DNA from: Tannerella sp.
GTDB taxonomy: Bacteria > Bacteroidota > Bacteroidia > Bacteroidales > Tannerellaceae
Assembly: GCA_031277335.1 (NCBI GenBank)
Contig: JAITMM010000014.1
Coordinates: 1-50,961 of the forward strand
DNA length: 50,961 nt
Direction of reading: 5' to 3'
The notes below the pieces were generated by a model that ran no database searches, was not told where the DNA came from, and worked only from the letters and a program-made list of their open reading frames with translations. Numbering within the stretch: the first letter of the stretch is position 1; the number at the start of each line of letters is the position of its first letter. The translations under genes were made by a program, and so were the position numbers. Positions 16,926 through 24,720 of the stretch are shown piece by piece.

Positions 16926-18896
16926 ATGAAACAAATAAAAAATTATCTGATTATCCTAGCAGCATTCGGATGCATGCTGCTGGCGGGATGCGAGAAAGAC
17001 GGTGACAAACAAACCGATTTCACGGACGAAGAAATCGAAGCACTGTATCAGGAGATTGAACCGCTGGCTGATGAAATTTTATTAAGTGATAAACCGGACT
17101 GGAATGAAATAGTAGAACAGTACAAGAATAGGAAAGAAATAAAAGAGATTGAGTCAAATGAGGATGGCTTAATGATTGAATTTATTAATGGTCAGATTAA
17201 TGGGTGGATACTTCCGCCACCTGTTGTGTCAGATGAAATTTTATCATCCATTGATTTAACACACCTATCAAATGCATTACAAAAACAAACCAGCATCAGA
17301 AATACTGCCCAAGATGAGAAAAAACCAAAAATTGCTTTTGTGAATTCTAATTGGTATATTGATAAATATTATCAAAAGTTTATTTTAGACATGGCAATCC
17401 CCGATTTTCAAAAAACTTGGGATGTAGAAGAAATTGGAGGTAAAAATGGTGCAAATCTTGACTTTTTTAAAAAAAGATTATCTGAATTCGATGTTGTTTT
17501 TTTACATGCTCATGGTGCTATTGCGTTAAACGGTAAATTTTGGATAGAAACAGGAGAAGAGGCAAATACCAATTTTTGGACAAATATAAAGGCAAATATT
17601 GGTATGGGTAAAATAGCTGCAATTAATCAAAAAGATTATATTGATAATAAAGAAGTTATAACAACACATGCTTTTATTTCTGGTGAAGTTATTTCTGATA
17701 ATTATTTGAACAATCCTTTCCCTAATTCTTTAATTTATTTAACATCTTGCCACGGTTTACAAAATCCCAATCAGTTTGCAAAACATTTTACTGATAATGG
17801 AGCAAAGGTGGTTGTAGGATGGAATGAAACGAATTGTATTGGTATTTTATCAGGTGCTAAGTTATTGGATGGTTTGATGCTTTCAGAAAATTTAAATTTA
17901 TCTGATGCTGTAGCCAATCTTCCAGAAAAAGATAGAATCAATGATCATCGTAATAACAGCGCTCGAAACCCACTTTGCAATCCACCTAACTCACATTATG
18001 CTGAACTTGTATTCTATCCCTCTTCCGCAGGCAACTACAAACTACCTTATGTAGACGATGGTCTTACTGATGAAATTCATAATATTATTCCCGACGAGAT
18101 TTTAGAAAAATTTAAAGGACTTGATATAGTCATAAACGGCGGTAATAATCCTCCCAATATTACAGGAAGTTATTTTATATCGCCCCTGATAATAACAAAA
18201 ACGAACTTCAACGGATCAACGTCATTAGGTCGTATGAATATGGATTTGACTTTCTCGGAGCAAAATAACACAAACCTCACTGTTAAAGTAGATTATACAA
18301 AAAGATATCTGGATTCAGGAACTTTTTTAGGAGGAGACGGTTTAGGTGCTTTTATTACAGGTGAGGGTAATAAATTTTCAGTATTTTTCGAAGCAAACGG
18401 AACGTCAAGAGGTGGTCCTTATAAAAGCGTAGAAATTATGTCTGGAGAAATTACTTCTGAAGGTATTAAGAATTGGCAACGCGCCTACATAATGACTCAA
18501 GAGAGTTCAGCTACAATCAAAGTAGGACAAGGACGCTTAAATATTGATAGTGACGGATTTTCGGAACGTACAACAGGAGGTACTCAACCTAACTGGCCGG
18601 ATAATGTAGTAGGAAGTATCGATTTTGATTTTGGAAATGTAACTGTAAACCAAAGCGCATCGGAAAATTTGAATATAAGTAACAGTGGTAATTCCATATT
18701 ATATTGGTCAACGGTTTGTCCGGATGGCTTTCGGGTAGATTCATGGTCGGGAGCAAGCGGTTCAATAGAACCTGGTAAACAAGCAAAAATAGAATTAATC
18801 TTCCGACCCACTGTTAGAAAATATTACTCCGGTACAGTAATCTTTTATACGTCAATTGGAAAATATTTGATTAATGTAAGTGGAACAGGCAAATAA
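16926..18896 (+). CDS. Lipoprotein with caspase/CHAT-like core and HYDIN-type tail
   Basis: Lipoprotein signal ends MLLAGC. Residues ~130-345 resemble a caspase-fold (CHAT-like) peptidase: a hydrophobic strand ends in FLHAHGA (His196) and a second strand ends in LIYLTSCHG (Cys275), followed by FAKHFTDNGAKVVVGWNE, which matches the CHAT layout after the catalytic Cys. A middle domain (about 400-550; ...PPNITGSYF, DGFSERT) is shared with the gene at 19019. The last ~95 residues (FGNVTVNQSASENLNISNSG, LIFRPT) look like an ASPM/SPD-2/HYDIN (choice-of-anchor D) beta-sandwich. The caspase-like core is very AT-rich, unlike both ends of the gene. The peptidase call rests on motif pattern; activity and substrate are unknown. 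Confidence 0.75.
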   Translation: MKQIKNYLIILAAFGCMLLAGCEKDGDKQTDFTDEEIEALYQEIEPLADEILLSDKPDWNEIVEQYKNRKEIKEIESNEDGLMIEFINGQINGWILPPPVVSDEILSSIDLTHLSNALQKQTSIRNTAQDEKKPKIAFVNSNWYIDKYYQKFILDMAIPDFQKTWDVEEIGGKNGANLDFFKKRLSEFDVVFLHAHGAIALNGKFWIETGEEANTNFWTNIKANIGMGKIAAINQKDYIDNKEVITTHAFISGEVISDNYLNNPFPNSLIYLTSCHGLQNPNQFAKHFTDNGAKVVVGWNETNCIGILSGAKLLDGLMLSENLNLSDAVANLPEKDRINDHRNNSARNPLCNPPNSHYAELVFYPSSAGNYKLPYVDDGLTDEIHNIIPDEILEKFKGLDIVINGGNNPPNITGSYFISPLIITKTNFNGSTSLGRMNMDLTFSEQNNTNLTVKVDYTKRYLDSGTFLGGDGLGAFITGEGNKFSVFFEANGTSRGGPYKSVEIMSGEITSEGIKNWQRAYIMTQESSATIKVGQGRLNIDSDGFSERTTGGTQPNWPDNVVGSIDFDFGNVTVNQSASENLNISNSGNSILYWSTVCPDGFRVDSWSGASGSIEPGKQAKIELIFRPTVRKYYSGTVIFYTSIGKYLINVSGTGK

Positions 18897-19018
18897 TAAT
18901 TTAATAGCAAAACAAAAAAAATACTAAAATAAACGATTATTTGAACTACTAAAATACAACATACTTATTACTAATATTTTGTCTGCCCAAGGAGCAGACG
19001 TTAAACAAAATTTCTAAA
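18897..19018 (+). promoter_or_regulatory. AT-rich leader with a perfect 6-bp hairpin at 18981-18999
   Basis: This is the largest gap in the 11983-19720 string. GTCTGC and GCAGAC can pair around a 7-base loop (CCAAGGA), about 20 bases before the next ATG. With no T-run after it, it is more likely a leader structure than a terminator. No convincing TAnnTTTG box was found. Confidence 0.4.
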
Positions 19019-19720
19019 ATGAAAAAGATTTTTTTCTGTTTTTTTACGGTAATGATGGCCGTATTGTGCATTGGACTTGTTTCGTGCAAGAAAGATGACC
19101 TCAAGGAAGTGGACGATCAAGGGCTGACCGAAGATATTCGTGACTTTATGCCCGAGGACATTATTCAAGAAGTTGAAAGGCTGGGACTGACAATTTACGG
19201 AGGTAATACGCCACCTGATATTACAGGTACTTATTTTACGTCTCCCAATATTCTTAAAGACTCAAATATTGACGATCCTTCGGATATCGGCTCTTTGCAG
19301 TTTAATGATGCAACGGTAATCTTTTCGGAACAGGACAATAAGAATCTGACGATACAGGTGTTTCAGGATCACCTGAGAGACGAGTCGGATGGCGGAAGCG
19401 GCGTAGGCGGTTATATCGTTGGTAAAGACAAGAATTTCACCGTATTTGTCAAACTTCTCGATGTGGATACTCACGGTCACGAAGCGTTGGTAGCCATGCT
19501 CTATTCCGGCACGATATCGGACGCCGGAATCATAAATCTTCATATTGCTACTATTATGATTGATGATGGAGGCGACCCTCACAATAATTTAATTAACATC
19601 GGCGGCAGCAGACTTATTTACGATCAGGACGGACTTTCGGAAAGAAAATCTTCTACAAAAAGTCTATTAAAGCAATCGGAGAACATGTTGCCCGGCATCC
19701 TTAGCATCCAAAAAAATTGA
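19019..19720 (+). CDS. Lipoprotein sharing the middle domain of the caspase-like lipoprotein
   Basis: Signal MKKIFFCFFTVMMAVLCIGLVSC with Lys-Lys-Asp-Asp after the Cys, typical of a lipoprotein. The remaining ~210 residues align by eye to about residues 400-550 of the preceding protein: GGNTPPDITGTYF against GGNNPPNITGSYF, VIFSEQDNKNLTI against LTFSEQNNTNLTV, a GVGGYI/GLGAFI strand, and a closing DQDGLSERK/DSDGFSERT. The family is not named. It lacks both the peptidase-like core and the HYDIN-type tail. A stand-alone copy of a domain found in its neighbour suggests a binding partner or a decoy, which is inference. Confidence 0.75.
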   Translation: MKKIFFCFFTVMMAVLCIGLVSCKKDDLKEVDDQGLTEDIRDFMPEDIIQEVERLGLTIYGGNTPPDITGTYFTSPNILKDSNIDDPSDIGSLQFNDATVIFSEQDNKNLTIQVFQDHLRDESDGGSGVGGYIVGKDKNFTVFVKLLDVDTHGHEALVAMLYSGTISDAGIINLHIATIMIDDGGDPHNNLINIGGSRLIYDQDGLSERKSSTKSLLKQSENMLPGILSIQKN

Positions 19721-19747
19721 CCGTTTTATCGGCAATGCGTAAATAAA

Positions 19748-19779
19748 TTTGGCATTACGCTCGGCTTACACTATCTTTG
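19748..19779 (+). promoter_or_regulatory. Bacteroidetes-type promoter, upstream copy
   Basis: TTTG (19748-19751), exactly 20 bases, then TATCTTTG (19772-19779), which matches the Bacteroides -33/-7 consensus TTTG-N19-21-TAnnTTTG. It is one of two near-identical copies ahead of the PD-(D/E)XK gene. Confidence 0.75.
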
Positions 19780-19798
19780 CTTCGAAAAGCGAAGATAG
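19771..19798. promoter_or_regulatory. 12-bp stem-loop with CGAA loop overlapping the upstream promoter's -7 box
   Basis: CTATCTTTGCTT and AAGCGAAGATAG pair over 12 positions (one T-G wobble) around a CGAA loop. The left arm contains the -7 element, so the hairpin would form only in read-through RNA from upstream, or act as a DNA dyad. No T-run follows. Confidence 0.6.
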
Positions 19799-19825
19799 GC
19801 GGCGCCTCGACAATGTACAAATAAA

Positions 19826-19857
19826 TTTGGCATTGCGCTCGGCTTGCACTATCTTTG
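19826..19857 (+). promoter_or_regulatory. Bacteroidetes-type promoter, downstream copy
   Basis: TTTG (19826-19829), 20 bases, TATCTTTG (19850-19857). It lies about 20 bases before the ATG at 19878, giving a very short leader. The sequence from AATAAATTTGGCATT to CTTTGCTTCG repeats the upstream copy with only two substitutions. Confidence 0.8.
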
Positions 19858-19877
19858 CTTCGCAATTTTTGTAAGAT

Positions 19878-21587
19878 ATGGCATCCGATAATCGTAAAGC
19901 ACCACTGCCTATTGGGCACTCGTTCTTCGACCGCGTCATCGAAGACGAGTTTTATTATGTCGATAAAACGCTGTTTATCCGCGATTTGTTAGACAAGAGT
20001 GCATTGGTTACACTTTGCACACGTCCGCGTCGGTTTGGCAAAACGCTTAACCAAACCATGCTAAAGTGTTTTTTTGAAGATACGGCGCAGGTTGGAGGAA
20101 AAGATACTAAAGCGCTATTTAAAGGACTAAAGATAGAAAACGCAGGAGAGCGATATCTTCGTCATCAGGGAAAATATCCGGTTGTTTTTTTGAGTTTCAA
20201 AGGAGCCAAACGCAGTACTTTTGAAGATTCTTACTTTAACCTCAAATATGAGATAATGGAAGAATTTAAACGCCATCATTACGTTTTGGATAAATTGTCA
20301 AATGACGGTGACAGGGAAATGTTCAAGAAATTAGCATTCGGCAAAGGCACACTTGAAGAATATGCAGTATCGCTTAGATTTCTTTGCAAATGTCTGGCAA
20401 ATTACCACAATCATAAAACAGTAATCCTTATTGACGAATACGACGTCCCTTTCGAAAGTGCATGGTTTGGAGGTTTTTATCAGGATATGATTCAGTTCAT
20501 ACGTCCGCTATTTGAAGCAGCTTTAAAAGACAATCCGTTTTTGCAGATTGCCGTTATTACCGGCTGTTTGCGGATTTCCAAAGAGAGTATTTTCACAGGA
20601 TTGAACAATCTGGATATTATTTCGATACGCAGTGTTCATTACGACGAGCATTTCGGTTTCACGCAGGATGAAATGGATCGAATGCTCCAATACTACGATC
20701 TTGAAAGCAAAACACAAATAGTGAAAGACTGGTACGATGGCTATCTGTTCGGAAATAAAGAAGTATACAACCCATGGAGTTCCATCCGTGTCATCAACAA
20801 CTGGAACGTAGACAGAAACTGTCTTCCTGAACCTTTCTGGGCGAACACCAGCAGCAACGATATCGTCCGCAAACTGATAGACCGCGCAGACAGCTTTATG
20901 AAAGAAGACCTTGAAAAGCTGATGTCAGGCGCATCCATTTCAAAAAAAATTCACGAAGATATAACGTATGACGAGATAGACAAAAACCCGAAAATTCTTT
21001 GGAACTTCCTCTTTTTCACAGGTTACTTGAAAAAGATTGGCGAAGAGAAAGTAAATGATATGGGCGAAATCATATTGGAGTTGACAATTCCTAATATCGA
21101 ACTGAAATATATTTACAAAACAAAAATAAGTGAGTGGTTTGAAGAGCGTATCTCAGCCAAGAATCTCGACCGCTTTTTCAATGCCATCCTGAACGGAGAC
21201 ACTGAAACTTTTCAGGCCGAACTCTCGATGCTCCTTGCGGAAAGCATAAGCTATATGGACAGTGCAGAGAATTTCTATCATGGATTTATGACAGGTGTAT
21301 TGTCGCGTCTCGACGGATACCGTATAAAATCAAACCGTGAAAGCGGCAAAGGACGCAACGACCTGGTAATGTATGCCCTAAACTGCATGGCCGGCAAAGC
21401 TGTGATTTTTGAATTAAAGCAGGCCAAGAGTTTTCGTGAAATGCCCGACGCATGCCTTTCGGCTCTCAAACAGATTGAAGACATGGACTATGCAGCCGAA
21501 TGGAGTTACGAAGGATACGATAATATTTTAAAGTATGGTATCGCTTTCTATCGAAAAAGCTGTATGATTATGTCAAATACTAAATAG
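19878..21587 (+). CDS. AAA-like ATPase domain / PD-(D/E)XK nuclease-fold protein
   Basis: Cytoplasmic protein of the family widely annotated as AAA-ATPase-like domain plus DUF1703. It opens with the hallmark PLPIGHSFFDRVIEDEFYYV and DKT, then RPRRFGKTLN, a degenerate Walker A loop, and VILIDEYDVP, a Walker B-like strand (about residue 180). The C-terminal ~90 residues contain GKGRNDLVMYA...KAVIFELK, the D-(n)-ExK pattern of the PD-(D/E)XK nuclease fold. These genes are multicopy in many gut Bacteroidetes and their role is unresolved; nuclease activity is possible but unproven. It has its own duplicated promoter and is probably an independent, mobile-like unit between the lipoproteins and ggt. 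Confidence 0.9.
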   Translation: MASDNRKAPLPIGHSFFDRVIEDEFYYVDKTLFIRDLLDKSALVTLCTRPRRFGKTLNQTMLKCFFEDTAQVGGKDTKALFKGLKIENAGERYLRHQGKYPVVFLSFKGAKRSTFEDSYFNLKYEIMEEFKRHHYVLDKLSNDGDREMFKKLAFGKGTLEEYAVSLRFLCKCLANYHNHKTVILIDEYDVPFESAWFGGFYQDMIQFIRPLFEAALKDNPFLQIAVITGCLRISKESIFTGLNNLDIISIRSVHYDEHFGFTQDEMDRMLQYYDLESKTQIVKDWYDGYLFGNKEVYNPWSSIRVINNWNVDRNCLPEPFWANTSSNDIVRKLIDRADSFMKEDLEKLMSGASISKKIHEDITYDEIDKNPKILWNFLFFTGYLKKIGEEKVNDMGEIILELTIPNIELKYIYKTKISEWFEERISAKNLDRFFNAILNGDTETFQAELSMLLAESISYMDSAENFYHGFMTGVLSRLDGYRIKSNRESGKGRNDLVMYALNCMAGKAVIFELKQAKSFREMPDACLSALKQIEDMDYAAEWSYEGYDNILKYGIAFYRKSCMIMSNTK

Positions 21588-21610
21588 TGTGATTATTAAA
21601 TTATTGAATT

Positions 21611-23308
21611 ATGAAATATGTTGTTTTTATTGTATCTGTCATGTTGACTGCTTCTATTTTTGCGCAAGGTCGCCGTAGCGGGTTGCCGTGGACTACCCGC
21701 AGTGAAGTCATCGCCCGGCAGGGGATGGTCTGTTCGTCGCATCCGTTAGCCACGCAGGTTGGGATTGATATTTTGAAGAAAGGCGGGACGGCTGTCGATG
21801 CCGCCATCGCCGTCAATGCATGTCTCGGCCTGATGGAACCCACCGGGTCAGGCGTTGGAGGAGACCTTTTTGCCATCGTATGGGACGCCAAAACCCAAAA
21901 ACTCTACGGACTCAATTCCAGCGGCCCGGCTCCGAAAAGCATCAGTATAGAAGCGCTTAAAGCGCAGGGCATCACTCAGATACCGTCTTTCGGAGCGCTA
22001 CCGGTCAGTGTGCCGGGTTGCGTGGACGGGTGGTTTGAGTTGAATAAACGGTTTGGGGCGCTGCCTATCAGCGAGTTATTGCAGCCGGCCATCGACTATG
22101 CCAATAACGGCTTTCCGCTCACCGAAGTGATAGCGCCAGGCATCAGGAGCACGGTCGCGCGGTTTGAAAAGCTGTATCCCAATATCAAAGAGACTTATAC
22201 GCCAAATGGTGAAATATGGGAAAAAGGAGACGTATACCGCAATCCGATGCTGGCCAAGACATTGAAGCTGATTGCCGAAAAGGGACGCGACGAGTTTTAC
22301 AAGGGGAGCATTGCCGCTGCCATCAGTTCGTTTATCCAGTCGCAGGGCGGATTCCTTAATTATGAGGATCTTGCTTCGTATAAAGCGGAATGGATAGATC
22401 CGGTCAGCACCAACTATCGCGGCTACGATGTATGGGAACTGCCGCCCAACGGACAGGGTATCGCCGCCCTGCAGATGCTTAACATATTGGAGCATTATGA
22501 TTTACAGAAATATGGATTCGGTTCGCCTGAACATATCCACTACTTCGTGGAAGCCAAGAAGCTGGCCTTTGAAGACCGCGCCAAATACTATGCCGACCCG
22601 CGATTCAATGAAGTTCCCGTAAACACGCTGATTAGCAAGGAATATGCGGCGGAACGCTTCAAAAACATCAACGACGGCAAAGCGGCTCAAAATCCGCAGG
22701 CGGGTGTCATCTCGAATACAAATAACACGATATACCTGACGGTCGCCGATAAGGACGGCAATATGGTATCGTTTATCCAGAGCAACTTCCGCGGCATGGG
22801 AAGCGGCATGGTGCCTCCCGGACTGGGTTTTATGCTGCAAAACCGGGGCGAACTCTTCTCACTGGACAAGAATCATGCCAATGCCTTGCTGCCCGGCAAA
22901 CGTCCGTTTCATACCATCATCCCGGCTTTTGTGACGAAAGACGGCAAGCCTTTTATGAGCTTTGGCGTGATGGGGGGCGATTTCCAGCCATTGGGGCATG
23001 TACAGATTATTCTGAATATCATTGACTTCGGCATGAATTTGCAGGAAGCCGGAGATGCGCCGCGGATCGACCATGCTGGTTCTACTTCGCCCGTCGGTGA
23101 AGCTCAGGCCGCCAATGGAGGCGATGTCATCCTCGAGAACGGCTTCCCGGCCGAGTCCGTCCGCCGGTTATTGGAAATGGGGCATCATGTCAGTTATGGC
23201 TTTGGGGAAAGCTTCGGCGGGTATCAGGCCATTCGCTACGATCCTGTCACTAAGGTTTATTACGGCGCTTCCGAAAGCCGGAAGGACGGGTGTGCTATGG
23301 GGTATTGA
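21611..23308 (+). CDS. ggt: Gamma-glutamyltransferase
   Basis: Exported enzyme that transfers or hydrolyses the gamma-glutamyl group of glutathione and related compounds. Signal peptide MKYVVFIVSVMLTASIFAQ. The N-terminal large-subunit part has GGTAVDAAIAVNACLGL and TGSGVGGDLF. The self-cleavage and nucleophile site is at NT-IYLTVADKDGN with Thr373, so the small subunit would start there. The usual second Thr of the TT pair is Ile here, but the first, catalytic Thr is kept. The small subunit shows FRGMGSGMVPPGLGFMLQNRGE and VMGGDFQPLGH. Length (565) is normal. It likely works in the periplasm in glutathione scavenging. A heptamer repeat array starts one base after its TGA. Confidence 0.95.
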   Translation: MKYVVFIVSVMLTASIFAQGRRSGLPWTTRSEVIARQGMVCSSHPLATQVGIDILKKGGTAVDAAIAVNACLGLMEPTGSGVGGDLFAIVWDAKTQKLYGLNSSGPAPKSISIEALKAQGITQIPSFGALPVSVPGCVDGWFELNKRFGALPISELLQPAIDYANNGFPLTEVIAPGIRSTVARFEKLYPNIKETYTPNGEIWEKGDVYRNPMLAKTLKLIAEKGRDEFYKGSIAAAISSFIQSQGGFLNYEDLASYKAEWIDPVSTNYRGYDVWELPPNGQGIAALQMLNILEHYDLQKYGFGSPEHIHYFVEAKKLAFEDRAKYYADPRFNEVPVNTLISKEYAAERFKNINDGKAAQNPQAGVISNTNNTIYLTVADKDGNMVSFIQSNFRGMGSGMVPPGLGFMLQNRGELFSLDKNHANALLPGKRPFHTIIPAFVTKDGKPFMSFGVMGGDFQPLGHVQIILNIIDFGMNLQEAGDAPRIDHAGSTSPVGEAQAANGGDVILENGFPAESVRRLLEMGHHVSYGFGESFGGYQAIRYDPVTKVYYGASESRKDGCAMGY

Positions 23309-23309
23309 G

Positions 23310-23365
23310 TTCAAAGTTCAAGGTTCAAAGTTCAAGGTTCAAGGTTCAAAGTTCAAGGTTCAAAA
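23310..23365. repeat. TTCAARG heptamer tandem repeat (8 units)
   Basis: Eight consecutive heptamers TTCAAAG/TTCAAGG, the last degenerate (TTCAAAA), begin one base after the ggt stop. On the + strand they contain no stop. On the - strand every unit carries TGA, which hits all frames. Confidence 0.95.
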
Positions 23366-23406
23366 ATTCAATTATACAGTCGTATAATGTTTTTTATTTG
23401 CTTGTG

Positions 23407-23590
23407 ATCATCCCATAGGAATGCGTTGCACGATAGAATAATACGGCAACACAAAGAATGCATCCCATAGGGATGTGTCGCTCGGTAGAATGATACGGCA
23501 ACACAAAGGATGCATTCCGTACGGAATGCATCCAATTAATGTCATCTGTTTTCTACCGAGCGATGCAATCCTAACGGATTGCAATTAACG
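23407..23590. repeat. Palindromic interspersed-repeat block
   Basis: Two ~52-base direct repeats (23407-23460 and 23461-23512) share CATCCCATAGG, a GATAGAAT/GGTAGAAT element and GATACGGCAACACAAAG-like ends. A perfect 26-base palindrome follows at 23508-23533 (left arm GGATGCATTCCGT). A 13-base inverted partner then appears: TCGCTCGGTAGAA at 23478-23490 against TTCTACCGAGCGA at 23551-23563. No ORF or promoter is seen. The last part, from GCAATCCTAACGGATTGC on, recurs at 36356. Confidence 0.85.
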
Positions 23591-23624
23591 GATGTCAAAT
23601 TGGATATTCATTTGATGTTCAAAA

Positions 23625-23760
23625 TTCAGTTATTCAATTAATCAGTTATTCAATTAATCAATTATTCAGTTACTCAGTTATTCAGTTACTCAGTTACTCA
23701 GTTATTCAGTTACTCAGTTATTCAGTTACTCAGTTATTCAGTTACTCAGTTACTCAGTTA
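23625..23760. repeat. CAGTTAYT octamer tandem repeat, running into purN
   Basis: A degenerate start (TTATTCAATTAATCAG) gives way to clean octamers CAGTTATT/CAGTTACT up to 23760. The - strand units TAACTGAR carry TAA and TGA and stop all three frames. The purN stop codon lies inside the array. Confidence 0.93.
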
Positions 23761-24316
23761 TTACCCATTCAATAACCTTCGGATAATGCTCGTACTCCAA
23801 CGCATGCACCTTATTTGCAACGTCTTCCGCCGTATCGTCAGGTAGCACGGGGCATCGCGCCCGGAAGATGATCTGTCCTTCGTCGTAATGCTCATTAATA
23901 TAATGTATGGTGATGCCGGATTCCGTTTCGCCGGCAGCCACCACCGCTTCGTGCACGCGCATCCCGTACATTCCTTGTCCGCCGTACTTGGGCAGAAGGG
24001 CCGGATGAATATTGATGATCCTGTCAGGATACGCCCTTCGGACAGGCTCGGAAATCATCTTCAGAAAACCGGCCAGCACAATCAGGTCAACTTCAAATTC
24101 CTGCAATTTTTTGACGATTTCAGTCCCTTCCGCAAATTCAGGGTTCGAAAAAGTCATCGAAGGGATGTTCAACCGATTCATGCGTGCATGGACACCGGCC
24201 TGCAGATTGTTTGATAAAGCCAAAACTACGGTAACATTCTGATTATCAGTAAAATATTTTACAATATTTTCGGCATTTGTCCCGGAACCCGAAGCAAAAA
24301 CAGCAATTTTTTTCAT
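23750..24316 (-). CDS. purN: Phosphoribosylglycinamide formyltransferase
   Basis: Catalyses formyl transfer from 10-formyl-tetrahydrofolate to GAR in purine biosynthesis (cytoplasmic). The N-terminus KKIAVFASGSGTNAENI is the phosphate-binding loop. IINIHPALLPKY carries the catalytic Asn and His, and HYINEHYDEGQII the catalytic Asp. Its 188 residues are normal for the family. The final codons (VITE and the stop) are made of the octamer repeat that fills the region downstream, so the natural 3' end has been eroded or replaced. It is divergent from acpP, with an 11-bp inverted repeat between them. Confidence 0.97.
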   Translation of the reverse strand: MKKIAVFASGSGTNAENIVKYFTDNQNVTVVLALSNNLQAGVHARMNRLNIPSMTFSNPEFAEGTEIVKKLQEFEVDLIVLAGFLKMISEPVRRAYPDRIINIHPALLPKYGGQGMYGMRVHEAVVAAGETESGITIHYINEHYDEGQIIFRARCPVLPDDTAEDVANKVHALEYEHYPKVIEWVITE

Positions 24317-24329
24317 ATCATCATTTTCG

Positions 24330-24364
24330 AAAATTGCACACGAAAAGAAAAAATGTGCAATTTT
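24330..24364. promoter_or_regulatory. 11-bp inverted repeat between purN and acpP
   Basis: AAAATTGCACA and TGTGCAATTTT face each other across 13 A-rich bases, followed on the + strand by a T-run. It may be an operator for the divergent purN and acpP genes or a terminator for antisense reads. The shape alone does not decide. Confidence 0.5.
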
Positions 24365-24386
24365 TTTGATTTTTTATCCGATTTAT

Positions 24387-24418
24387 TTTCGTCGTAAGCT
24401 AAATAATTCGTTCCTTTG
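24387..24418 (+). promoter_or_regulatory. Probable promoter of acpP-fabF-rnc
   Basis: TTCCTTTG at 24411-24418 differs from TAnnTTTG at one position. TTTC lies 20 bases upstream (24387-24390) in the -33 position. The acpP ATG follows after about 50 AT-rich bases. Confidence 0.5.
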
Positions 24419-24469
24419 CACTGCAAAATTAAAAATAAAAGCATATTATTCACTTAAAATTTAAAAATT

Positions 24470-24706
24470 ATGTCTGACATTGCATCAAGAGTTAAAGCTA
24501 TCATCGTTGACAAATTGAGTGTTGAAGAATCCGAAGTTACAAACGAAGCGAGCTTTACGAACGATTTAGGAGCCGACTCACTTGACACGGTGGAGTTGAT
24601 TATGGAATTTGAAAAAGAATTTGATTTGTCGATTCCCGATGATCAAGCTGAAAAAATTTCTACGGTTGGCGACGCCATTGCTTACATCGAAGCAGGCGTG
24701 AAGTAA
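24470..24706 (+). CDS. acpP: Acyl carrier protein
   Basis: Small acidic carrier (78 residues) that holds growing fatty acids on a phosphopantetheine arm. The attachment Ser is in [19 protein letters not shown], and the C-terminus [11 protein letters not shown] is typical. It is followed within 14 bases by fabF, the standard fatty-acid elongation pair in Bacteroidetes. Confidence 0.98.
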   Translation: MSDIASRVKAIIVDKLSVEESEVTNEASFTNDLGADSLDTVELIMEFEKEFDLSIPDDQAEKISTVGDAIAYIEAGVK

Positions 24707-24720
24707 ATAATCATTTGATT

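Noticed and set aside
22724-22732. Loss of the Thr-Thr motif in gamma-glutamyltransferase
   Set aside because: Only the second Thr is changed (to Ile). The first Thr, which is the nucleophile, aligns correctly.
23055-23387. 110-residue ORF with a repeated FKVQGSK tail
   Set aside because: It is a shadow of ggt running into the heptamer array, which has no + strand stops and so yields a repeated peptide by chance.
23625-23760. CRISPR-like regular repeat array
   Set aside because: The unit is only 8 bases with no unique spacers, and there are no cas genes nearby. It is a simple tandem repeat.
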